Program-made: the position numbers and the translations under genes
The notes under the pieces: generated by a model
The model's input: only the letters and a program-made list of their open reading frames with translations
Told to the model about the DNA's origin: nothing
Databases searched by the model: none
Shown here: positions 1-6,859 of the stretch, piece after piece
Layout: each line of letters starts with the position of its first letter
Numbering within the stretch: the stretch's first letter is position 1
From: Geothrix sp.
GTDB lineage: Bacteria; Acidobacteriota; Holophagae; Holophagales; Holophagaceae
Length of the DNA stretch: 11,069 nt
Direction: 5' to 3'
Assembly: GCA_023701165.1 (NCBI GenBank)
Contig: JAMPXL010000008.1
Span: 1-11,069 of the forward strand

Positions 1-385
1 CGAGCAGCAAGGCGAGAAAGCCCAGGCTCTGGTGATCCTTCCGGGCGCGGTTCAGGACCCACATGACGGGCACTGCGAGCAGCGCGGCGCCCGCGGCACC
101 CACCGCATGGCGGAACAGGAGCGCGTCCGACCCCATGCCCGCGGCAGGCCGCGGAATGAGATGCCCCGGCGAGATGAGTCCATGCATCCGCCCCGCGGCG
201 AGGCCGCTGGCCAGGGCCGCCACCAGGCCCACCAGGCCCACCCAGCCCAGGTAGCGGGCCACGGTCCACCAGGGACGGATGCCCCGGCCAGCCCGCTGGG
301 ACGCAAGCAGGGCCCAGGGCAGCAGCAATCCCGTGGCCACCGGGAGGTGGGACAGAAGGGCATGTTTCAGGGCAATCCAATCCAT
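1..385 (-). CDS. Polytopic membrane protein of unknown function, 3' end outside the window
   Basis: The frame is open from an ATG at 385 to the left edge, giving 128 residues with no stop, so the C-terminus is missing. I do not recognise the family. The visible part has hydrophobic segments near residues 11-28, 44-64 and 92-112 and a fourth starting about 120, so it is an inner-membrane protein. Five histidines (8, 13, 68, 75 and 93) lie at or near membrane edges, including an N-terminal SHLP; this is loosely reminiscent of DUF2231-like or haem-carrying membrane proteins, but that is speculation. An in-frame GTG six bases upstream of the ATG is an alternative start. No clear Shine-Dalgarno precedes either codon. 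It is transcribed divergently from gmhA. The overlapping open frames on both strands lack any such coherent membrane pattern. Confidence is good for coding and low for function. Confidence 0.7.
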   Translation of the reverse strand, partial: MDWIALKHALLSHLPVATGLLLPWALLASQRAGRGIRPWWTVARYLGWVGLVGLVAALASGLAAGRMHGLISPGHLIPRPAAGMGSDALLFRHAVGAAGAALLAVPVMWVLNRARKDHQSLGFLALLL

Positions 386-474
386 GGGACCCACGCTTGA
401 AAGAGGCTAGTCATCTCGCAGTCTGCCAGGGCCCGGTGAATCCCGGGAGTGGATTTCCTGTCACAATCTGCCGC
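386..474. promoter_or_regulatory. Divergent intergenic region, presumed promoters for both flanking genes
   Basis: This 89-base gap separates the minus-strand membrane protein from gmhA, so it must carry the upstream signals of both unless transcription enters from outside. I could not find a -35/-10 pair with good spacing in either direction. TTGAAA at 397-402 resembles a -35 box, but nothing like a -10 follows at 16-18 bases. CCCGG at 432-436 can pair with CCGGG at 443-447 to form a weak five-pair hairpin with a six-base loop. The assignment rests on position only. Confidence 0.3.
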
Positions 475-1038
475 ATGAAACAAACGCTCCTCCAGCATGT
501 CGAAGAATCGGTCCAGCTGAAACAGGCCTTCTTCGGCCGGGAGATGGATCATGTCCTCGCCCAGGCGGAGGACATGGCCGAGCGGCTGAAACGCGGGGGC
601 CGCATCCTCATCTGCGGCAACGGGGGCAGCGCGGCCGACGCCCAGCATCTGGCCGCCGAGCTGAGCGGGCGCTACCTGAAGGAGCGCCGCGCCTTGGCGG
701 GCCTCGCCCTCACCACCGACACCTCCGCCCTGACCGCCATCGGCAACGACTACGGCTTCGATCAGATCTTCTCCCGGCAGGTGGAGGCCCTGGCCCGCCC
801 GGGCGACCTGCTCATCGGCATCAGCACCAGCGGCAACAGCCCCAATGTCATCCGCGCCGTGGCCTCCGCCAAGGAACTGGGCGTGCGCACCCTCGGGCTG
901 CTGGGCCGGGATGGCGGCAAGCTGGCGCCCCTCATGGACGATGCCCTGGTGGTGCCTTCTCCGGTGACGGCCCGCATCCAGGAAATCCACCAAATGGTCT
1001 ACCACTTCTGGTGCGAGGCCCTCGATGCCCACTTCTGA
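475..1038 (+). CDS. gmhA: Phosphoheptose (sedoheptulose 7-phosphate) isomerase, SIS-domain protein
   Basis: This 187-residue cytoplasmic enzyme of the GmhA family converts sedoheptulose 7-phosphate to D-glycero-D-manno-heptose 7-phosphate, the first step of ADP-heptose synthesis for the LPS inner core. The SIS signature [17 protein letters not shown] (47-63) is present, followed by the phosphate-binding ISTSGNS (116-122). The zinc ligands known in E. coli GmhA (His61, Glu65, Gln172, His180) match His58, Glu62, Gln169 and His177 here with a constant offset of three. Length is normal for the family. ATG 475 was chosen because an upstream in-frame ATG at 397 would add 26 residues without family character; the Shine-Dalgarno is weak either way. 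The related DnaA-binding protein DiaA is the main alternative, but the full zinc set favours GmhA. The other heptose-pathway genes are not adjacent. The next gene starts 9 bases after the stop. Confidence 0.9.
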   Translation: MKQTLLQHVEESVQLKQAFFGREMDHVLAQAEDMAERLKRGGRILICGNGGSAADAQHLAAELSGRYLKERRALAGLALTTDTSALTAIGNDYGFDQIFSRQVEALARPGDLLIGISTSGNSPNVIRAVASAKELGVRTLGLLGRDGGKLAPLMDDALVVPSPVTARIQEIHQMVYHFWCEALDAHF

Positions 1039-1047
1039 GGCCGCGCG

Positions 1048-1779
1048 ATGAACGCAGCCGCCGGGCTGCTCGTTCTGGCCCTCCTCGGCCAGCCTTCGCG
1101 TACCTACTATTGGCGCGACGCGAGCGGCCAGACCCACGTCACCAACACCCCTCCCCCCCCGGGAGCGGAAGTGCTGGAACCTCCGCCCCCACCCGCCGTG
1201 GAACGCGGCCGGGGCGGGCACCGCGTCCAGCCCGTCCGCCAAAGCGAGCACCGCGAAGGGGTCCCGGTGGTGCTCAACCCCGCCCAAAAACAGGCCTGGG
1301 AGGCCCTGGACCAGCACCTGGCCAAGGCGCGCGCCGTCGGCGACACCCGCACCCTGGAGGCCGTGGCGGATTCCCTCATCCACGACTGCCTCTGGGGCAA
1401 CGGCCTCTGGGCCATGCCCCTGGTTCCGGCCCTGTCGCTGGTGCTCATGGGACTCATGGGGTGGTGGCTGGCCCTGGGGCTCAATCCCGGCTACCGGGCC
1501 CCCCTCGTGGGCGGCTTCCTGCTGCTGGGGCTCGCCTTCGGGCACCTGCTGCTGAACATCTTCCTCTACCATCCCCAATCGGCACGCCTGCGGCAGAACC
1601 TCGAACTGCTGGAGCGCCACATGGGCGGCCGGGCCCCCCGTCCCGAGCGCCGCGCCCAGCTGCAGCAGCGCTACCAGGCCCTGGAGCAGGCCGCCGAACC
1701 CGTCCGGGCGCCCTGGCGCTTCCCCGACGAGGTGGAGTCCCTCCGCAGGACGGTGAAACAGGTGATGGTTGACCCCTGA
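1048..1779 (+). CDS. DUF4124-type envelope protein with two membrane helices and a coiled-coil tail
   Basis: The 243-residue product has no known function. Residues 1-15 form a short hydrophobic signal-like segment. They are followed by a DUF4124-type core with YYWRDASGQTHVTN at 20-33, the usual tyrosine/tryptophan, DxxG and TN pattern. A proline-rich stretch (35-50, with runs of four and five prolines) and a charged region follow. Two hydrophobic helices lie at about 120-144 and 152-174, then a charged, leucine-rich helix likely to form a coiled coil at 177-217. DUF4124 proteins are usually small periplasmic proteins with one N-terminal signal, so the added helices and tail are unusual. If the signal is cleaved or acts as an anchor, the DUF4124 part would face the periplasm. 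The gene lies 9 bases after gmhA, and its end overlaps the hemW start by 11 bases, implying co-transcription and perhaps coupled translation. The domain call is fairly secure; the role is unknown. Confidence 0.78.
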   Translation: MNAAAGLLVLALLGQPSRTYYWRDASGQTHVTNTPPPPGAEVLEPPPPPAVERGRGGHRVQPVRQSEHREGVPVVLNPAQKQAWEALDQHLAKARAVGDTRTLEAVADSLIHDCLWGNGLWAMPLVPALSLVLMGLMGWWLALGLNPGYRAPLVGGFLLLGLAFGHLLLNIFLYHPQSARLRQNLELLERHMGGRAPRPERRAQLQQRYQALEQAAEPVRAPWRFPDEVESLRRTVKQVMVDP

Positions 1780-2959
1780 GCTGCCGCGCCGCCTCGCGGG
1801 GAGGCTGCCTGAGCTCAGGAGCGCCGCCCAGGCGGAGCCTCTGGGCCTCTACCTCCACATCCCCTTCTGCCTGGACCGCTGCACCTACTGTTCCTTCGCC
1901 ACCACCCGGGACCGCAGCCTCCAGCCCCAAGCCACGGCCCGCCTCATCGCCCAGGTGCGGGCCTGGGGCGCCGCCCTGGAGCGGCCCGCCGTGGACACCC
2001 TCTACCTGGGGGGCGGCACCCCCTCGCTGCTGTCTCCGGAAGAGCTGGCAGCCCTCACCGGGGCCCTTCGGGAAGCCTTCGACCTGAGCCCCCTGGCCGA
2101 GGCCACCTTCGAGGCGAACCCCGGCACCGTGGACCTGGCCTGGCTCCAGGGCGCCCGGGACCTGGGCTGGGACCGGGTCAGCCTGGGGGTGCAGGCCCTG
2201 GATGATGGCCTGCTGGGGCGGCTGGGCCGCATCCACGGCGCCGCCCAGGCCCTGGAGGCCCTGGATCTCGCCGAGCGGGCCGGGTTCCGCCGCCGCAGCG
2301 CCGACCTCATGGTGGGCATTCCTGGACAGTCGCTGTCCAAAGTCATCGATGATGCCCAAACCCTGGCGGCCACGGGCATCGACCACCTCAGCATCTACCT
2401 CCTGGACCTCGACAAGGCCTGTCCATTGCGTGCGGAGATTGACGCCGGACGGCTGTCCCTGCCCTCCGAGGACGACGTGGCCGATGTCTTCGAGGCCCTC
2501 CAGGACGAGCTGCCGCACCTGGGGCTGGCGCCCTACGAGATCAGCAACTACGGGCGGCCCGGCGGGGAGTCCATCCACAACACCCGCTACTGGCAGCGCC
2601 GTCCCTACCTGGGCCTGGGACCCAGCGCCGCCTCGCAGATGGGGGGCTTCCGCTGGACCGAAAGCGGCCTCATCGCCGCCTGGAGCGAGGGCCGCGGCGA
2701 CATCGAGTTCCAGGAACTGGATGCCGCCGAGGAACTCGCCGAGATCCCCCTGCTGGGCCTCCGCCTCCACCGGGGCCTGGACTGGGGCGCCCTGCGGCGG
2801 AAGGCGGAGATCCTGAACCTGCGCCCCCTGTGCGATGCCTGGGAGGCCCGGCTCCGCGGCCTGGCCAAGGAGGGGCTCGCGATCTGGGAGGGCGATCAGG
2901 TGCGCCTCAGCCCCCGGGGCATGCTCATGAGCAACGGAATCCTGCAGATGTTCGTATAA
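1769..2959 (+). CDS. hemW: HemW-type radical SAM haem chaperone (HemN-like)
   Basis: This 396-residue radical SAM protein belongs to the HemW branch, formerly annotated as oxygen-independent coproporphyrinogen III oxidase. HemW binds haem and is thought to deliver it to membrane respiratory enzymes. The N-terminal GLYLHIPFC leads into the CxxxCxxC cluster motif (Cys34, Cys38, Cys41) that holds the 4Fe-4S cluster. The residue two after the last cysteine is Phe, not the extra Cys typical of true HemN. GGGTPS (81-86) is the SAM-binding glycine motif. HNTRYW (270-275) is the HNxxYW motif characteristic of HemW, followed by YLGLGPSAAS. The C-terminal HemN domain covers roughly 315-396. The start is TTG 1769, the most upstream possible because an in-frame TGA sits at 1763; AGGTGA at 1760-1765 may serve as the ribosome site. 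It overlaps the previous gene by 11 bases. Family assignment is firm; the exact start less so. Confidence 0.92.
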   Translation: MTPELPRRLAGRLPELRSAAQAEPLGLYLHIPFCLDRCTYCSFATTRDRSLQPQATARLIAQVRAWGAALERPAVDTLYLGGGTPSLLSPEELAALTGALREAFDLSPLAEATFEANPGTVDLAWLQGARDLGWDRVSLGVQALDDGLLGRLGRIHGAAQALEALDLAERAGFRRRSADLMVGIPGQSLSKVIDDAQTLAATGIDHLSIYLLDLDKACPLRAEIDAGRLSLPSEDDVADVFEALQDELPHLGLAPYEISNYGRPGGESIHNTRYWQRRPYLGLGPSAASQMGGFRWTESGLIAAWSEGRGDIEFQELDAAEELAEIPLLGLRLHRGLDWGALRRKAEILNLRPLCDAWEARLRGLAKEGLAIWEGDQVRLSPRGMLMSNGILQMFV

Positions 2960-2979
2960 CCTCGTAACATGAGGCTTCG

Positions 2980-2993
2980 CCCCGCCCACGGGG
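2980..2993 (+). other. Small hairpin in the leader of the EamA gene
   Basis: CCCCG (2980-2984) and CGGGG (2989-2993) pair perfectly around a four-base CCCA loop in the 35-base gap after hemW. No T-run follows, so it is not a standard intrinsic terminator. The right arm abuts the ATG at 2995 and would hide the only purine-rich sequence in front of it, which supports GTG 3010 as the working start. The stem is short and could be chance in such GC-rich DNA. Confidence 0.3.
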
Positions 2994-3009
2994 AATGCCT
3001 GGAGCCCCC

Positions 3010-3897
3010 GTGCCCTACCTCGGCGAAAGCGCCGCCCTCCTCACCTCCGCCTGCTGGTCCCTGAATTCCGTGTGCTTCACGGTGGCGGGACGGCGCGTAG
3101 GCTCCACATCCGTGAACCTGCTCCGCCTGCTCATGGCCTGGACCCTGCTGATGCTGCTGCACCTGGGCCTGTTCGGTTCGCCCTTCCCCTTCCAGGCCGG
3201 GGACGCCCGCCTGGGCTGGCTGGGCATCTCGGGCCTCATCGGCTTCGCCCTGGGCGATGCGGTGCTCTTCGAGGCCTTCGTCCTCATCGGCGCGCGGCTG
3301 GCCATGCTGCTGATGACCCTGTCGCCCCTCTTCAGCGCCCTGCTGGCCTGGCTGTTCCTCGGCCAGGACCTGAGCCTCCCGAAGGTGGCCGCCATGGCCC
3401 TCACCCTCGCGGGCATTGCCTGGGTGGTGTGGGGAGGCGGCGACCACGAGGCCCATCCCCACCTGTGGCGCGGCGTTCTGCTGGGCGTGGGCGGCGCCCT
3501 GGGCCAGTCCGTGGGCCTCGTGTTCAGCATGAAGGGGCTGGCCGGCGGCTTCTCGCCCATCTCCGCCAACCTCATCCGAGTTTCAGCGGGCGTGGTGGCC
3601 CTGCTGCTCTATTTCGCCGCCACCGGCCGCCTGCGCGGCGCCCTGGCCGGCCTCCAGGATGCACGCGCCACGGCCTTCATCGGCCTCGGCGCCGTCACCG
3701 GCCCCGTGCTGGGTGTGGTGCTCTCCCTCGTGGCCATCGCCAAGGCCCCCATGGGCGTGGCCGCCACGCTGATGTCCCTGTCGCCCGTGATCCTGCTGCC
3801 CGTGTCCCGCTTCGGTTTCAAGGAGAAGGTCGGCGGCCATGCGATCCTGGGCACCCTGCTGGCCCTCGCGGGCGCCGCGGCGCTGTTCTTCGTCTAA
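3010..3897 (+). CDS. EamA/DMT-superfamily transporter
   Basis: The product (295 residues from GTG 3010) is an inner-membrane protein of the drug/metabolite transporter superfamily with about ten hydrophobic helices arranged as two EamA repeats, roughly 3-145 and 155-295. The first repeat opens YLGESAALLTSACWSLNSV, the usual start of these proteins, and each half contains the LSP-type motif (TLSPLFSALLAW near 103, SLSPVILLPVSRF near 256). Members export amino acids or other metabolites; the substrate cannot be read from sequence. The start is uncertain: ATG 2995 would add five residues, but its purine run GGGGA touches the ATG, whereas GGAG at 3001-3004 sits five bases before GTG 3010. TATAAC at 2955-2960 near the end of hemW looks like a -10 box but lacks a convincing -35. 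The hydrolase gene follows after 9 bases. Confidence 0.88.
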   Translation: MPYLGESAALLTSACWSLNSVCFTVAGRRVGSTSVNLLRLLMAWTLLMLLHLGLFGSPFPFQAGDARLGWLGISGLIGFALGDAVLFEAFVLIGARLAMLLMTLSPLFSALLAWLFLGQDLSLPKVAAMALTLAGIAWVVWGGGDHEAHPHLWRGVLLGVGGALGQSVGLVFSMKGLAGGFSPISANLIRVSAGVVALLLYFAATGRLRGALAGLQDARATAFIGLGAVTGPVLGVVLSLVAIAKAPMGVAATLMSLSPVILLPVSRFGFKEKVGGHAILGTLLALAGAAALFFV

Positions 3898-3906
3898 GGA
3901 CCTCCC

Positions 3907-4881
3907 ATGACCCTCCGCAAGGATCCCGTCAGCTGGCTCTACCCGGCCATCGAGCCCTTCAAGGTCCACCGCCTGAAGGTGTCGGACCTCCATGAACTCC
4001 ACGTGGAGGAGAGCGGCAACCCCGACGGCAAGCCCGTCATCTTCCTCCACGGCGGGCCCGGCGGCGGCACCAGCCCCAAGCACCGGCGGTACTTCGATCC
4101 GGCGAGGTACCGCATCATCCTCTTCGACCAGCGGGGCTGCGGCCAGAGCACGCCCTACGCCGAGGTGCGCGAGAACACCACCTGGGACCTGGTGGCGGAC
4201 ATCGAGCGCATCCGCGAGCACCTGGGCATCGGCCGCTGGATGGTCTTCGGCGGCTCCTGGGGCGCGACCCTGGGGCTGGCGTACGCGGAGAAGCACCCGG
4301 AGCGGGTCACGGAGCTGATCCTCCGGGGCATCTTCCTGCTGCGCCAGCGCGAGGTGGACTGGCTCTACCAGGAGGGCGCCAGCCGGGTCTTCCCCGACGC
4401 CTGGGAACCCTACCGCGACGCCATCCCCGAGGCCGAGCGCGGCGGCTTCCTGCAGGCCTACGCCAAGCGCCTGCTCAGCGAAGACCCGGCCCTGAACCTG
4501 CCCGCCGCCAAGGCCTGGAGCATCTGGGAAGGCGCCACCAGCAAGCTCATTCCCGATCCCGACTTCATCGCCTCCTACGGCGACGAGGCCACCACCCTCG
4601 CCTTCGCCCGCATCGAGTGCCACTACTTCCTGAACAGGGGCTGGATGAGTGAAGCCCAGCTGCTGCACGATGCCCCGAAGCTCAAGGGCATCCCCGGCGC
4701 CATCATCCAGGGCCGCTACGACATGGTCTGTCCCATCGAGAGCGCCTGGGCCCTGGCAAAGGCCTGGCCCGAGGGCGACCTCGTCATCGTCCCCGACGCC
4801 GGCCACAGCGCCTATGAACCGGGCGTCTCCCGGGCCCTGGTGGCGGCCACGGACCGCTTCGCCGCCACGCCAGCCCGCTGA
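3907..4881 (+). CDS. pip: Proline iminopeptidase-type alpha/beta hydrolase (S33 family)
   Basis: This 324-residue, probably cytoplasmic serine peptidase should release N-terminal proline from peptides. HGGPGGG (48-54) forms the oxyanion-hole region. The nucleophile elbow GGSWG places the catalytic serine at 117; the acid is Asp272 in GRYDMVCP and the base is His300 in AGHSAYEPG. RGIFLLR (140-146) and the cap-domain WEGATSKL (207-214) are typical of bacterial prolyl aminopeptidases, and no signal peptide is visible. Length matches the family (about 310-320). The start is well supported by AAGGA at 3896-3900, six bases before the ATG and overlapping the stop of the transporter, so translation of the two is probably linked. 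The pairing with a DMT exporter could reflect peptide-derived amino-acid handling, but that is inference. Related S33 hydrolases with other substrates cannot be fully excluded. Confidence 0.92.
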   Translation: MTLRKDPVSWLYPAIEPFKVHRLKVSDLHELHVEESGNPDGKPVIFLHGGPGGGTSPKHRRYFDPARYRIILFDQRGCGQSTPYAEVRENTTWDLVADIERIREHLGIGRWMVFGGSWGATLGLAYAEKHPERVTELILRGIFLLRQREVDWLYQEGASRVFPDAWEPYRDAIPEAERGGFLQAYAKRLLSEDPALNLPAAKAWSIWEGATSKLIPDPDFIASYGDEATTLAFARIECHYFLNRGWMSEAQLLHDAPKLKGIPGAIIQGRYDMVCPIESAWALAKAWPEGDLVIVPDAGHSAYEPGVSRALVAATDRFAATPAR

Positions 4882-4948
4882 GACAGCACTTGGAGCGATC
4901 CCCGGGCCCTGGGACACTGGTGGTTTGACCCCTGGGGGACCCCTTTCG

Positions 4949-5599
4949 ATGGACATGGTGCGGAACTTCATCCACTTCCTGCAGCGGCTGACGAATCCAC
5001 AGTCCCTGGCGGTCCTCACGGGCGAGATGGGCCTGTGGGTCTACGTGCTGATGTTCGCCATCGTCTTCTGCGAGACGGGCCTGGTGGTGATGCCCTTCCT
5101 CCCCGGCGACAGCCTCCTCTTCGCCCTCGGCGCCCTGGGCGCCGTCCCGGGCATCCCGCTGAACCTCTGGCTCATGGGCGGCCTGCTGATCCTGGCCGCC
5201 TTCCTGGGGGACGCCCTGAACTACGCCATCGGCCGCCGGCTGGGGCCCGCGGTCTTCCACCGGGCGGACAGCCGCTGGCTCAACCGCAGGCACCTGGAGG
5301 CCGCCCACGCCTTCTACGAGAAGTACGGCGGCAAGACCATCATCCTCGCCCGCTTCGTGCCCATCGTCCGCACCTTCGCCCCCTTCGTCGCGGGCATCGG
5401 CCGCATGCACTACCCCCGCTTCGCCGCCTTCAACCTCGTGGGCGCCATCCTCTGGGTGGGCTCCATGATGGGGGCTGGCCGGTTGTTCGGCGGCATCCCC
5501 TGGGTGCAGCGGCACTTCGAGGCCGTGATCGTGGCCATCATCGTCATCTCCGTCCTGCCCGCCGCTTTCGAGTTCATCCGGGCCAAGTGGCAGCGCTGA
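4949..5599 (+). CDS. DedA-family membrane protein (VTT/SNARE-associated domain)
   Basis: The 216-residue inner-membrane protein carries the DedA/VTT signature: a glutamate in the first helix (Glu42 in FCETG), PFLPGDSLLF (49-58), the GDALNYAIGRRLG segment (87-99), and the ARFVPIVRTFAPFVAG block (134-149) with both conserved arginines (135 and 141). Then come FNLVGAILWV (161-170) and a final hydrophobic helix at about 191-208. DedA proteins include the recycling flippase for undecaprenyl phosphate and members needed for membrane homeostasis and resistance to cationic peptides; which role applies here is not visible. ATG 4949 was chosen because the family pattern begins just after it and GGGGGA lies at 4934-4939, nine bases upstream. 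The open frame extends further upstream only as a shadow of the hydrolase gene. ATG 4955 is an alternative. smpB follows after 15 bases. Confidence 0.9.
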   Translation: MDMVRNFIHFLQRLTNPQSLAVLTGEMGLWVYVLMFAIVFCETGLVVMPFLPGDSLLFALGALGAVPGIPLNLWLMGGLLILAAFLGDALNYAIGRRLGPAVFHRADSRWLNRRHLEAAHAFYEKYGGKTIILARFVPIVRTFAPFVAGIGRMHYPRFAAFNLVGAILWVGSMMGAGRLFGGIPWVQRHFEAVIVAIIVISVLPAAFEFIRAKWQR

Positions 5600-5614
5600 T
5601 GGGATAGTGGATCC

Positions 5615-6070
5615 ATGACCGAGGATCTGGTCCGGAACCGCAAAGCCCTGCACAACTACCACGTCCTGGAGACCTGGGAGGCGGGGGTCTCCCTCCAGGG
5701 CACCGAGGTGAAGTCCCTGCGGGCGGGCCTGGGCCAGCTGCAGGATGCCTACGTGGACGCCGTGGGCGGCGAGCTCTGGCTCAAGCAGGCCCACATCTCG
5801 CCCTACGAGTTCGGCACCTACGCCAACCACGATCCCCTGCGCCCCCGCAAGCTGCTGCTGCACAAGGCGGAGATCACCAAGATCACCGCCAAGGTGGTGC
5901 GCAAGGGCCTCACCATCATCCCCCTGGCCATCTACCTGAACGAGCAGGGGAAGATCAAGGTGAAGGTCGCCCTGGCCGAAGGCAAGGCCGTGGGCGACAA
6001 GCGCGAGGCCCTGAAACAGCGCGAGCAGAAGCGCGAGATGGACCGCATCCGCAAGGGCGCGCGGGAGTAG
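5615..6070 (+). CDS. smpB: SsrA-binding protein SmpB
   Basis: The 151-residue SmpB binds tmRNA and delivers it to stalled ribosomes for trans-translation. The N-terminal NRKALHNYHVLETWEAGVSL, the diagnostic GTEVKSLRAG (30-39) and the central LLLHKAEI (80-87) form the OB-fold core. The basic C-terminal tail (about 128-151, rich in Lys, Arg and Glu) is the part that enters the ribosomal channel. Length is typical (about 150-160). Spacing of 15 bases after the DedA gene suggests co-transcription. The Shine-Dalgarno is modest (GGAT at 5609-5612, or GGGATAG at 5601-5607). The tmRNA gene, which often lies near smpB, is not in this window: the next DNA is a convergent lipoprotein gene only 7 bases away. 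Identification is secure. Confidence 0.96.
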   Translation: MTEDLVRNRKALHNYHVLETWEAGVSLQGTEVKSLRAGLGQLQDAYVDAVGGELWLKQAHISPYEFGTYANHDPLRPRKLLLHKAEITKITAKVVRKGLTIIPLAIYLNEQGKIKVKVALAEGKAVGDKREALKQREQKREMDRIRKGARE

Positions 6071-6077
6071 CCCGCCC

Positions 6078-6476
6078 TCAGGGTTCCCCGGCGGGAACCG
6101 GCCCGGCAGGCGGCTTCCCCCGCTCGAAGGCGAGGCCGGTCAAGCGCGCGTCGGGCCCAAACTCGAGCCGCAGCGCCCGGTGGCCGGGAAAGGGGACCGC
6201 CACCGCTCCGCCATAGCCGCCCGCGGCGAGGAATCCCCGCGTCTCGGTCCAGCGGTAGACGAGGACCTTCCCCCCCGCCAGCACCTCGTCCGGTTCCCCC
6301 AGGTGGCGGAGCACCTCCTCCCGCGTGGCCACGCCCACCTGGAGGGAGGCCACGTACTGCGGGGTGATCCGGCCCCGTCCCGCGAGCAGGTGGCCCGTGG
6401 GGAAGGGCCAGATCAGGCAGCCGGTCTGGAGGGACAGGACCAGGACCCCCAGGGGCCATCCGGGCGCGCGCCTCAT
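6078..6476 (-). CDS. Small lipoprotein, BamE/SmpA-like fold, third of three tandem paralogues
   Basis: The product has 132 residues. Residues 1-20 form a signal with an RR start, a hydrophobic core and Cys20 in LQTGC, an imperfect lipobox. The mature part carries VGVATREEVLRHLGEPDEVL (47-66), the GxTxxEVxxxLGxP pattern of BamE/SmpA/OmlA-type lipoproteins, then a predicted beta-strand region and LRLEFGPDARLTGLAFE (102-118). It shares this layout with the two genes upstream but is the most diverged, lacking their DG(K/R)TTR and VRHSLV wording. Its ATG overlaps the stop of the previous lipoprotein as ATGA, so translation is probably coupled; no strong Shine-Dalgarno exists. A perfect hairpin lies inside its last codons, and its end is 7 bases from smpB. 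It may act at the outer membrane, but true BamE function is not established. Confidence 0.82.
   Translation of the reverse strand: MRRAPGWPLGVLVLSLQTGCLIWPFPTGHLLAGRGRITPQYVASLQVGVATREEVLRHLGEPDEVLAGGKVLVYRWTETRGFLAAGGYGGAVAVPFPGHRALRLEFGPDARLTGLAFERGKPPAGPVPAGEP
6082..6099. terminator. Candidate shared hairpin terminator between convergent smpB and lipoprotein genes
   Basis: GGTTCCC (6082-6088) and GGGAACC (6093-6099) form a perfect seven-pair stem with a CGGC tetraloop, 11 bases after the smpB stop and inside the last codons of the convergent lipoprotein gene. It is the only good stem near this junction, where both trains must end. No T-run follows on either strand, so it is not a classic intrinsic terminator; it could be a T-less terminator, a pause or 3'-end protection structure, or chance. 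Confidence 0.4.
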
Positions 6477-6841
6477 CCGGGCACCACGAGGCTGTGGCGG
6501 ACCAGCCTGCCATCGGCTGCGAAGACCAGCACCAGGCTGCTGATCTGACCATCAGAGAAGATGGGCGCCTTCTGCGCCCGGCCCCAGCTCCGCGCCGCCG
6601 GACTCCAGGCGCCCGCCGCATTCCGCGAGAAGGCGTAGGTGAGGATCCGCTCCCCCTCGAGCTGCGCGCTGGGCGTACCGAGCCGGAGCAGCACCTCCTC
6701 CCGCGTGGTCTTCCCGTCGCTCAGAAAGGCGAGCCACGCCACCTGGATCTCGGCCGGTTCCGCCTGCCTGAGCACCGGCGGCGTACAGCCCGCCAGGAGG
6801 GCCAGGCCCAGGAGGGGGCCGAGGGGAAGGGACTGACCCAA
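6473..6841 (-). CDS. Small lipoprotein, BamE/SmpA-like fold, second of three tandem paralogues
   Basis: The 122-residue product begins with a lipoprotein signal ending in a good lipobox, LLAGC (15-19), so Cys19 should be lipidated. The mature part has DGKTTREEVLLRLGTPS (42-58), the helix-turn BamE/SmpA-like signature, then ERILTYAF (64-71), and closes with SSLVLVF (101-107) and RLVRHSLV (112-119). These blocks are nearly identical in the gene upstream, which is strong evidence of duplication. A 19-base stretch coding TREEV (6690-6708) is repeated exactly in the next paralogue (6310-6328). The start is TTG 6841, supported by AAAGGAG at 6848-6854 with a six-base spacer, the best ribosome site of the three. 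It begins 18 bases after the upstream paralogue and overlaps the downstream one by four. Function is unknown beyond probable envelope location. Confidence 0.85.
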   Translation of the reverse strand: MGQSLPLGPLLGLALLAGCTPPVLRQAEPAEIQVAWLAFLSDGKTTREEVLLRLGTPSAQLEGERILTYAFSRNAAGAWSPAARSWGRAQKAPIFSDGQISSLVLVFAADGRLVRHSLVVPG

Positions 6842-6847
6842 TGTCGA

Positions 6848-6854
6848 CTCCTTT
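6848..6854 (-). promoter_or_regulatory. Ribosome-binding site fixing a TTG start
   Basis: AAAGGAG on the minus strand lies six bases before TTG 6841. No ATG or GTG start for the second lipoprotein is close by, so this strong site is what supports the unusual start codon. Confidence 0.75.
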
Positions 6855-6859
6855 GGAAC

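Noticed and set aside
367..1620. A 417-codon minus-strand frame across gmhA and the DUF4124 gene
   Set aside because: It is antisense to the clear SIS-domain motifs of gmhA and shows only GC-biased composition.
1011..1772. A 253-codon plus-strand frame overlapping the DUF4124 gene in another phase
   Set aside because: It is a proline/arginine/glycine-rich translation, out of phase with the frame that has a signal peptide, the DUF4124 motif and membrane helices.
2955..2960. TATAAC as a -10 box for the EamA-hydrolase genes
   Set aside because: It matches five of six bases, but the sequence 16-18 bases upstream does not resemble a -35 box and the site lies in the last codons of hemW; chance is sufficient.
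1481..2989. A 502-codon minus-strand frame opposite hemW
   Set aside because: It is antisense to hemW, whose CxxxCxxC and HNxxYW motifs settle the coding strand; the translation is glycine/alanine/glutamine-rich without domains.
4882..4948. Possible terminator or promoter in the 67-base gap before the DedA gene
   Set aside because: It has several G and C runs but no stem with a plausible loop and T-run, and no paired -35/-10 boxes.
3583..5863. Long minus-strand frames (478 and 359 codons) opposite the transporter, hydrolase and DedA genes
   Set aside because: The plus-strand frames have full catalytic or membrane signatures; the opposite frames are compositional shadows.
6071..6077. tmRNA gene next to smpB
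   Set aside because: Only 7 bases separate smpB from the convergent lipoprotein gene, and no tRNA-like ends or tag-coding frame are seen nearby.
6310..6328. GGAGGAGGT-like internal ribosome site on the minus strand
   Set aside because: It simply encodes the conserved Glu-Glu-Val of the lipoprotein motif, and no start codon with a sensible frame follows.
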